Source of the DNA: JAAKFL01 sp964629645
GTDB taxonomy: Bacteria; Chlamydiota; Chlamydiia; Chlamydiales; SLFE01
DNA length: 16,257 nt
Reading direction: 5' to 3'
Assembly: GCA_964629645.1 (NCBI GenBank)
Contig: CAZVSU010000060.1
Coordinates: 1-16,257 of the forward strand
Within the stretch, counting starts at the first letter, position 1, and each line of letters begins with the position of its first letter. Of the stretch, positions 5,664-12,325 are shown one piece after another. The notes below the pieces were generated by a model, which was given only the letters and a program-made list of their open reading frames with translations, did no database searches and was not told where the DNA came from. The position numbers and the translations under genes were made by a program.

Positions 5664-7589
5664 TTATGGCGTCTCGGTAAAAGGTGACTCAAGAGCCCGA
5701 TTTTCCCTCTCTTCGGTGATTTTTTCAAGAAAAGCTTTTAGCTCTAGTTCTCCGTGCAAGGCGTTATTGCGGGTTCTTAAGTTGAGGGTGCCGTGTTCAA
5801 GCTCTTTGTCTCCAATGGTGAGCATGTAGTTCACCTGATCGATTTGGGCCTGCCTCACTTTTTTGCTCACAGACTCGTGCGTGTCGTCAACGTCGCAAAG
5901 GAAACCATGGGCTTTGAGTTCAGCGGCCAATTCTTCAGCATAAGGGACGTGGCGGTCGGCCACGCATAGGATGCGTATCTGCCTTGGACTCAGCCAGAGG
6001 GGAAAGCGCCCGGCGAAGTGTTCGATCAAAATGCCGAAGAAACGTTCAATCGATCCGAAGATGGCGCGGTGGAGCATGACGGGGCGCTGTCTCGATCCGT
6101 CTTGTGAGGTGTACTCGAGATCAAACCGTCTTGGAAGCGCCATGTCTAGCTGCACAGTGCCGCATTGCCACGTGCGGCCGAGGGCATCGCGGATGTGGAA
6201 GTCGATTTTAGGCCCGTAAAAAGCGCCGTCCCCTTCGTTGACGGTGAAGTCATGGCCCCAACTCTCAAGCGCTTCTTTCAGCCCGCTGGTGGCGGTTTCC
6301 CACTCTTCGTCGCTGCCGATCGTGTTCTTTTCGGGGCGGGTGGAGAGTTCGAGGTGGTAGGAAAGACCGAACGTTTTGTAAAGGTGGTCGGCAAACTCAA
6401 GAATTTCGATGATTTCATCTTTGATATCGCTGGGCTTCATGAAAACATGCGCGTCGTCTTGATGGAAGCTGCGGACCCGAAAGAGTCCGGAGATGGCTCC
6501 GGAAGGTTCATAGCGGTGGACATTACCGATTTCGCCGATGCGAAGCGGCAATTCGCGATAGCTGTGGACGTGCATGGTGTAATAGAGCATACAACCGGGG
6601 CAGTTCATCGGCTTGATCGCAAAGTCGCGCCCTTCAGTTTCAGTGGTGTACATGTTTTCGCGGTAGTTTTCCCAATGTCCCGATTTTTCCCAAAGTTCCC
6701 GCGCCATAAGAACCGGGGTCTTGATCTCTTGGTACCCCCCTAAAGCCAACCGTTCCCGTAGGAAGTCGAGGAGTCGATTCCAAACAGTCATGCCGTGCGG
6801 GTGGATAAATGGCATTCCGGGCGCTTCTTCGCGAAGGGAAAAGAGACCGAGCTTCGGTCCTAAAATTTTATGATCCCGTTTTTTTGCCTCTTCCAACATA
6901 TGGAGATGCTCTTTGAGCCGCTTGCGGTCGGGAAAGGAAACGGCGTAAATTCTCGTGAGCATTTCGTTTTGCGCGTCACCCCGCCAATAAGCGCCCGATG
7001 TTTTGAGAACTTTGACCGCTTTGATTTTCCCCAATTTATGCAAGTGGGGTCCGCGGCAAAGGTCGAAAAACTCCCCCTGCCGGTATCCTGAAAGGGGGTC
7101 GCCCGGCTCGAAGCTTTCGATCAATTCCAGTTTATAGGGGTTTCCTTCAAAAGCTTTAAGCGCTTCGCCCTTAGATGCAAAGTCTTCCCTTTGTGAGACG
7201 AAATTTTCAGAAATAATGGTTTTCATTTCTGCTTCGATTTTTTCAAGATCGTCATCTGAAATCGTAAGATTGGCAAAATCGTAATAAAAACCGCCGTCGA
7301 TCGGGGGGCCGATTGTGGGTTTGGCGTCCGGGTAGAGGCGAAGGACTGCCTGTGCCAACACATGAGCGGAGGTGTGCCAAAAAATTTCTTTTCCATCAGG
7401 GTCGTCAAAACCGATTAAGACCACCTCGTCTCCATCGGCAAGAGGGGCCGAGAGATCGACATTTTTTCCGTTGACTTTTGCCGCCAGCGCCTGATCGGGT
7501 CCATTCAAACCCAATTTTTCGGCCAAATCCAAGGAGCAGCTTCCCTCGGGCAGTTCAAGCTGGTTTCCGTCCTTTAAGGTGATGAGCAT
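5664..7589 (-). CDS. thrS: Threonine--tRNA ligase
   Basis: A full-length 641-residue class II synthetase (E. coli 642) that charges tRNA-Thr and edits mischarged Ser-tRNA. Domain order: TGS (1-62); editing domain with HTSAH (72-76) and CRGPH (178-182), which supply the usual His/His/Cys/His set; a catalytic core with the zinc ligands C330, H381 and H507; motif 2 around FRVRSFHQDDAH (370-381); GAFYGPKIDFH (455-465); motif 3 HRAIFGSIERF (507-517); and an anticodon-binding domain from PLWLSPRQ (530) onward. The usual NCPGH reads NCPGC (329-333). ATG 7589 has an AGGA site about ten bases upstream. It is the first gene of the thrS-parA-pgp6-purB operon. I saw no T-box leader in the 93-bp upstream gap. 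Confidence 0.98.
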   Translation of the reverse strand: MLITLKDGNQLELPEGSCSLDLAEKLGLNGPDQALAAKVNGKNVDLSAPLADGDEVVLIGFDDPDGKEIFWHTSAHVLAQAVLRLYPDAKPTIGPPIDGGFYYDFANLTISDDDLEKIEAEMKTIISENFVSQREDFASKGEALKAFEGNPYKLELIESFEPGDPLSGYRQGEFFDLCRGPHLHKLGKIKAVKVLKTSGAYWRGDAQNEMLTRIYAVSFPDRKRLKEHLHMLEEAKKRDHKILGPKLGLFSLREEAPGMPFIHPHGMTVWNRLLDFLRERLALGGYQEIKTPVLMARELWEKSGHWENYRENMYTTETEGRDFAIKPMNCPGCMLYYTMHVHSYRELPLRIGEIGNVHRYEPSGAISGLFRVRSFHQDDAHVFMKPSDIKDEIIEILEFADHLYKTFGLSYHLELSTRPEKNTIGSDEEWETATSGLKEALESWGHDFTVNEGDGAFYGPKIDFHIRDALGRTWQCGTVQLDMALPRRFDLEYTSQDGSRQRPVMLHRAIFGSIERFFGILIEHFAGRFPLWLSPRQIRILCVADRHVPYAEELAAELKAHGFLCDVDDTHESVSKKVRQAQIDQVNYMLTIGDKELEHGTLNLRTRNNALHGELELKAFLEKITEERENRALESPFTETP

Positions 7590-7635
7590 AAGAGATTTCC
7601 TCGTCTTTCAATCATTGCATAGTGAGTTTACATAA

Positions 7636-7649
7636 TTTTCTTAAGAAAA
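7636..7649. promoter_or_regulatory. 14-bp perfect palindrome in the thrS / 985-residue gene intergenic region
   Basis: TTTTCTTAAGAAAA lies near the middle of the 93-bp gap (7590-7682) that must hold promoters for two divergent genes. It could be an operator shared by both, or a chance AT-rich palindrome. I could not assign a convincing -35/-10 pair beside it. Confidence 0.35.
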
Positions 7650-7682
7650 GAAAGGCGAAAATGGGTAAGATGCAAGGTTAGA

Positions 7683-10640
7683 ATGACGACTGAAAACCCC
7701 TTAAAACACATTTTTTCCGAAAAGGTCGATCTCGAGTCGGACCAGCTTTTAGGCCGCCTCTTTTCCTACTACGTCAAACGGTCGAAAGAAAAGTTGTCGG
7801 GAAAGGGGTCCACGGCGGCGCGCGTTTGCTGTGAAGAGTATAACGAGCTGTCCAAACAGCTGGACCTGTCTCAAGTTCAGCAGGCCAGCAGCGTCCGCAA
7901 CGTGCTCCTCACCAGACGTCTTGCGTCGCTTTTAATCGATGAAGAAGGGGAAATTGCCTCAGATACGCTGGGCTATTTGACCGACTGTCTGAAAAAAAAC
8001 TGCTACTCTCTTGGGCCCAATCGCGAATACGATGCGAAAAGATATGAAACGATTGTGAGAACTCTCGAAAGAATCCGCGACGACGCCTCTTTGCGCAAAA
8101 AAATCTTAAAATTCGACAAGCCTTACTCCAATAAAATTGCAGATCAAATCATTAGAGAAACCCTTTTGCTTCCCTCTAAAACTTCTGTGACAAAGGCGCA
8201 CGCCAGGAGGGCTGCCCTCTCTGCGCTGCTTTGCTTTCTTCGGCAAAGCGTCGGCTCCTGCTTTGCGACGGCGCCTGCCATCATTGTCCACGACGAGCAG
8301 CCGGACAAATTTTTAGACGATCTCCTTGAGCTGCTTAACACCGGAAGGCTCAAAAGAATTTTTAGCGGAGAAGAGTATTCTGCCCCTTTAAGCTTCAGCT
8401 GGGGGGCCGGCGATCTCAGACGGCAGTTCCCCCTCTCCCGCGATTTGAGCGAAGGGACGCGCGTTTGGCACTCTCCCGGGCTGATCAACGCCTTGCAAGC
8501 AGTCGACATTGTCTCGGGGGACCTCCCCATTCCCAAGCGAAGGGAAAAGGTCAAAAAGCTGATCCAAACGGCGATCGCAAGCAGCGACCTTGTCGGCGAC
8601 CGCTTTTTTCTTTCTGTCGAAACGCTCCTCGAGTTGATTTTGCTTGGGCACCACGCTCTCACTTATGACGATCTTAACGAGTACCTGAACCGCCCGAAAG
8701 AGATGGCGATGAGCGGTTTGATGGTTCACGTCGCAACAAAAGGAAGCGGAGGCGGCGTCGGTGAAAAATGCGCGCGTTATTTGGAAGACAAAGAGACAGC
8801 CGAAAACGCTTTTAAAGCTCTTGCCGACAATGCCCTCCTCAAATCTTGGGAATTTACAATGGCCACTTTCACCGAGACAAGGGCCCACTTTTCCAAATGG
8901 AATCTCTATATCAGCTTGGGGCTAAGGCCGGATGATGCGGGCGGCATCGGCCCCCGCATGCTTGACATTCTCAACCAAAAACTCGAAGAAGAGAATCGAA
9001 AAATTCAAAAATTTCAAGACGAGTACGATCAAGTCTACACCCAGGTCAAGTATCTGGAAGGGCGTATCAGGCGCGCATCGGAAGACGAGGGGCGGTGGCT
9101 GAAGGCCGAGTACCAAAGCCGCGTTCGGGAATTTCGCACGCTAGAAGAAATCCGCAACAAGGCGCACTACAGGGCCGAGTCCTTTGCCAATCTTTTCGAT
9201 GTGCTGATCGATAAGTACTTAAAGTTGTTCCCCTCTTATTTCCAGGAGGTCTACGACGCTGATATGCATCACATCACCTCGGGACCTTATGACGACAGCC
9301 CCGCCGGGTTTCAACTGATTTACAAATATGGGCGCGCCGCCACATCGACATGGACGCCGGTCAAAAACCTGGGGGATTTTGTTCAGGTGTTGACCTCCTT
9401 TTTCTCGACGACGGAACATGAGTTTGTGACCGACCCGACATTCGAGGGGTTTCAAAACGATATCAGCCAAATCATCACCGAGATTTTAGGCTATGTGAAA
9501 AGCGAAGAGTTTTTGGAGGGCGCTTTTTATCGGATGGCGGCCGCAAAAAATGCCCCCTGTCCGAAAAAACCCCTTCAAAATCTGGACAAAGTCGAAAAGA
9601 AGCCATGGGCCTACACCTCGGGTGGAAGTCTCGATACCCTTTTATCCTGCTATTTCAAGCGGGATGAGCGCCCCACCCATAAAGATCGCTGGGTGGAAAG
9701 CCCCACCGAACTTCTCGTTTTTTTGATCGACACCATTAAAGAGATCGATTACAGCATTGCCCAAAAATTTATCGACAATCCCAAACGGAATATGCTGATG
9801 GTCTCTCCGACGCACGCCTTCAACCTGCTGCCCGGAATGAAGCGTTTTCGGGACGGCTGGGAGCATCAAGGCTACACCTATATTTGGTGCCGCGATAAAT
9901 TGATCGCCCCGATGCGCGCGTTTGTGGAGCGCCTTTCTTTCGACTCCGACATGGTGAATTTTTTAATTGAGCAGCTGATAAAAGAGATTCCTGAAAACTT
10001 TCATCATTTTTTTCGAAAGGCTTTTTCTTATCCCCCGAGGCGCATGGGGTGCAAAGACTTTCGAGAGTATGTGATCAAAACGATCAAATATGACAACAAT
10101 TTGTCGGCCGTCGAGAAATATTATCTATCTCCCGGCAGGATTGATGCCTTTCTCTATGAAATGTGTCCTTTGATCCACTCCTACTCCTTGAAAGAGCGCG
10201 TCGCCGATATTTTTAACGCGATTCCGGAGCTTAGCGACCAGCAGAGGAAAGCTCTGATGGTTCTTTTCGAAGAGTGCCAAGCTTGTGTGTATCATGGCGA
10301 GATTGTCTCCGCGAAAGCAGTGAGAGGGCTGTGTAAGGCGCTTCTCCTTTTGCATATTGGACAAACATCCGACGACAAGAATTGGCATGCCATCGTCAAC
10401 GTCGCGATGCAAGAGAGTGGAGCCGGCATGCCCCGGCCAGTGATCTTCGGCGACACAAACTGGGTGTCGGATATGTTCGCATTTCTCGTCAACCCGGGAA
10501 CCGAAGAGTTTGAGCTCTGGCGCGTCGACGACACCGGAACGGTGGGCGCTCCGATGTCGATTTGGAGCCGCTGGCTCGACGGCTCTCGAAAAGAGCCCAC
10601 CTGGGGAGTCTACCCCGCCCCTCACGAATATAAGTTATAA
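7683..10640 (+). CDS. Large chlamydial conserved-type protein with a split papain-like Cys/His/Asp arrangement
   Basis: A 985-residue soluble protein with no signal peptide or membrane helix. I cannot name the family. Near residue 190 lies RQSVGSCFATAP (187-198): a helix-start cysteine, C193, with Q188 five residues before it, like the oxyanion Gln and nucleophile of papain-like enzymes. Near the C-terminus, WHAIVNV (901-907) and VIFGDTNW (920-927) look like the papain-fold His and Asp/Asn strands, followed by FAFLVNPGTEEFELWRV (932-948). The proposed triad is C193, H902 and D924 (or N926). In papain the Cys-His gap is about 134 residues; here it is 709, filled by a mostly helical region with a coiled coil (about 430-495). 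ATG 7683 has AAGG ten bases upstream. It diverges from thrS and is followed 52 bp later by an exported protein. A protease, transglutaminase or inactive fold are all possible. Confidence 0.92.
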   Translation: MTTENPLKHIFSEKVDLESDQLLGRLFSYYVKRSKEKLSGKGSTAARVCCEEYNELSKQLDLSQVQQASSVRNVLLTRRLASLLIDEEGEIASDTLGYLTDCLKKNCYSLGPNREYDAKRYETIVRTLERIRDDASLRKKILKFDKPYSNKIADQIIRETLLLPSKTSVTKAHARRAALSALLCFLRQSVGSCFATAPAIIVHDEQPDKFLDDLLELLNTGRLKRIFSGEEYSAPLSFSWGAGDLRRQFPLSRDLSEGTRVWHSPGLINALQAVDIVSGDLPIPKRREKVKKLIQTAIASSDLVGDRFFLSVETLLELILLGHHALTYDDLNEYLNRPKEMAMSGLMVHVATKGSGGGVGEKCARYLEDKETAENAFKALADNALLKSWEFTMATFTETRAHFSKWNLYISLGLRPDDAGGIGPRMLDILNQKLEEENRKIQKFQDEYDQVYTQVKYLEGRIRRASEDEGRWLKAEYQSRVREFRTLEEIRNKAHYRAESFANLFDVLIDKYLKLFPSYFQEVYDADMHHITSGPYDDSPAGFQLIYKYGRAATSTWTPVKNLGDFVQVLTSFFSTTEHEFVTDPTFEGFQNDISQIITEILGYVKSEEFLEGAFYRMAAAKNAPCPKKPLQNLDKVEKKPWAYTSGGSLDTLLSCYFKRDERPTHKDRWVESPTELLVFLIDTIKEIDYSIAQKFIDNPKRNMLMVSPTHAFNLLPGMKRFRDGWEHQGYTYIWCRDKLIAPMRAFVERLSFDSDMVNFLIEQLIKEIPENFHHFFRKAFSYPPRRMGCKDFREYVIKTIKYDNNLSAVEKYYLSPGRIDAFLYEMCPLIHSYSLKERVADIFNAIPELSDQQRKALMVLFEECQACVYHGEIVSAKAVRGLCKALLLLHIGQTSDDKNWHAIVNVAMQESGAGMPRPVIFGDTNWVSDMFAFLVNPGTEEFELWRVDDTGTVGAPMSIWSRWLDGSRKEPTWGVYPAPHEYKL

Positions 10641-10692
10641 ATATTTATACCCTTCTAATTAATGCTAATATGAGTTAGTCTACTTTCTTATT
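10636..10692 (+). promoter_or_regulatory. AT-rich spacer and possible promoter before the 500-residue exported protein
   Basis: The 52-bp gap after the 985-residue gene is strikingly AT-rich. It begins with a perfect 14-bp palindrome, TATAAATATTTATA (10636-10649), which covers the upstream stop codon. A weak promoter can be drawn as TTTATA (10644-10649), a 16-bp spacer and TAATAT (10666-10671), each hexamer matching consensus at four of six bases. No Shine-Dalgarno precedes ATG 10693. The base change suggests a separate promoter, but read-through from upstream is equally possible. Confidence 0.25.
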
Positions 10693-12195
10693 ATGAATAA
10701 GCTAGTTTTGATTATTATAGGATTAAGTATTTTGAACCCTTGTTTAAGTGTATCGGTCACGCCAACCGAGCGGTATCTCGCTCAGCACACCCCTCGAGAA
10801 ATATGTCAGCGTTTATTTTCCTCTGAAGAAGTTGAGATCAATCCCAAACTTTTTGACATTGCGTCGCAAGAAAATGATTCATTTGTCGCTTACCACGGGA
10901 CCACTCGTAAAGTCAGTCTCATACACGACATAGCAAAGGCGATCATTGAAAAAGTTGTCGGTGAACCCTTACCTGACTCCTTCACATTTCTGAGGATTCC
11001 GGGAGATCGACGCTTTACCCATTTGCCAGATGTCAAAGGCTCATTTTTTTCTTCAAGTCGCTCTCTGACTCCAAAAAATCGCCGCCTTCTTACCGACTGG
11101 TACGTTTTCAGGCTTTTGAATGAGGTGAGGGGCTCTCGCTTGTCCAGTGCCGCGTTTACCGATGAAGAGCTGATGCGCTTCGATGCTCTTTTCGAACACT
11201 TTGCTGGATGCGTTCTTTTTCCGGGCCATATCGACCTCGTTAAGGAAGCGTCCCTTTTTGAGTCTTTAGCCAAAGTCATTTCCTCCCGTCTCGAGGGAGC
11301 GCCTTGTGACGAGATCGCTGATGACCTTCGATCCTTACTGTCATTTGAAGTGATTGCCTCGTCTGCGAAGGGGGCGAAAGACATAAAGAACGCATACGAA
11401 CTTTTTTTTCAAAACTACGGGAACGGATTCGGGTATGACCCTAAAAAGCTCGATGAGTACAGAATCAAGATGTGGACAGAGGGGTTTGCAGCGGGAAAGA
11501 CATTTGATGAGATTCAGCAGTTGATCCATGAGGAAAGTCCCTATCCCGACTATGAGAACATTTTGTCAGGTTACATGTTTGCGTTCTACGACTCGACGCA
11601 GTCTGGTGTCGAAAAAGTTGTGAGCTGCTCGGTTCCGCTTTTGGGCGGACGATCCGGAGAAGACTGCGTGGGTCCTTTTCTCAAAGATGTCAATTACGAG
11701 GGGGGCGAAAGATACGCTGAAAACGACCTGTATCGTCTTGCCGAACAGTTAAAGATGCCAAAAGAACCGATTCGCCGCTGTCTGATGAGAGCACTGGACA
11801 TCCAAAAAGAAAACGGGGTACAAGGTGGCGTTTTATATCAAATTTTTGATGACTCGTCTCCCGAATTCTCTCTGATCAACCGCGCGTCTTACCTTGCGAT
11901 TGCATGCGGTCATCCGATACCAGACGCTCTTCAAACGCCGAGCGCTGCACTGATGAGAGGCGCTGTTCCTTTTGAATATGGTCAAGAGGATGTCCAGCTT
12001 AGGATCATTTGCGACAATGCCACAACTCTCAATCCTTGGAGCGGACTCAAAATTGTCAAGCACTCCTTTGTTCCCGAGGCTGTTGCAGTCCAAATTGACC
12101 AGATGATTCACGAGGTCATTCGCGACATTCCTCTAGACGAAGAGGCATCACAAAATCTAAAAAGTGATCTTGACGCATTCTGGTCCAATCAGTGA
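10693..12195 (+). CDS. Exported protein of unknown function with a YHGTT motif
   Basis: A 500-residue protein with a Sec-type signal peptide: MNK, hydrophobic LVLIIIGLSIL (4-14), then a likely cut near CLS-V (19-20). Cys17 is preceded by Asn-Pro, so it is not a lipobox. After the signal, SFVAYHGTTRKVSLIHDIAKAI (63-84) resembles the first strand and helix of diphtheria/exotoxin A-type ADP-ribosyltransferases, where YHGT holds the NAD-binding His (here H68). The rest does not clearly show the other catalytic residues of that fold. A second half (about 285-470) has SGYMFAFYDSTQSG, GGVLYQIFDDSSPEF and VQLRIICDN, which I do not recognise. The earlier ATGs in the leader run into stops, so ATG 10693 is the start. 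It ends at a strong terminator. The coding call is firm; the function is unknown. Confidence 0.88.
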   Translation: MNKLVLIIIGLSILNPCLSVSVTPTERYLAQHTPREICQRLFSSEEVEINPKLFDIASQENDSFVAYHGTTRKVSLIHDIAKAIIEKVVGEPLPDSFTFLRIPGDRRFTHLPDVKGSFFSSSRSLTPKNRRLLTDWYVFRLLNEVRGSRLSSAAFTDEELMRFDALFEHFAGCVLFPGHIDLVKEASLFESLAKVISSRLEGAPCDEIADDLRSLLSFEVIASSAKGAKDIKNAYELFFQNYGNGFGYDPKKLDEYRIKMWTEGFAAGKTFDEIQQLIHEESPYPDYENILSGYMFAFYDSTQSGVEKVVSCSVPLLGGRSGEDCVGPFLKDVNYEGGERYAENDLYRLAEQLKMPKEPIRRCLMRALDIQKENGVQGGVLYQIFDDSSPEFSLINRASYLAIACGHPIPDALQTPSAALMRGAVPFEYGQEDVQLRIICDNATTLNPWSGLKIVKHSFVPEAVAVQIDQMIHEVIRDIPLDEEASQNLKSDLDAFWSNQ

Positions 12196-12207
12196 CTCTT
12201 TTGAATG

Positions 12208-12230
12208 GATCCTTTTTTCTTAAGAGGATC
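12208..12230. other. Stem-loop after the 500-residue gene
   Basis: GATCCT (12208-12213) and AGGATC (12225-12230) pair as a 6-bp stem, extendable by a G-T pair and two A-T pairs to leave a short loop. It lies 13 bp past the stop. No T-run follows, so it is not a classical terminator. It may protect the mRNA 3' end upstream of the strong terminator at 12298. The rest of the 128-bp gap (12196-12323) shows no gene. Confidence 0.35.
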
Positions 12231-12297
12231 ACTGGCCGCGAAAGGATTCAGATCTCCGCCGACTGCTGATCCTAAATTGTCTGATTCAATGCAAGTG

Positions 12298-12325
12298 GCG
12301 GCGGGTTTGCCCCGCCGCTTTTCTT
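12298..12325 (+). terminator. Strong rho-independent terminator
   Basis: GCGGCGGG (12298-12305) and CCCGCCGC (12311-12318) form a perfect 8-bp GC stem with a TTTGC loop, followed by TTTTCTT. This ends plus-strand transcription from the 500-residue gene (and the 985-residue gene if co-transcribed). Its T-run overlaps the stop codon of the convergent 788-residue gene. On the minus strand the stem is followed by CACTTG rather than T residues, so it probably works in one direction. Confidence 0.9.

Noticed and set aside
8144..8888. Long antisense frames (166-172 residues) opposite the 985-residue gene, and similar frames elsewhere
   Set aside because: Their composition and lack of ribosome sites or domains mark them as shadows of the real genes on the other strand.
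10732..10752. Lipoprotein signal in the 500-residue protein (Cys17)
   Set aside because: The residues before Cys are Asn-Pro, which do not fit a lipobox; an ordinary signal peptide fits better.
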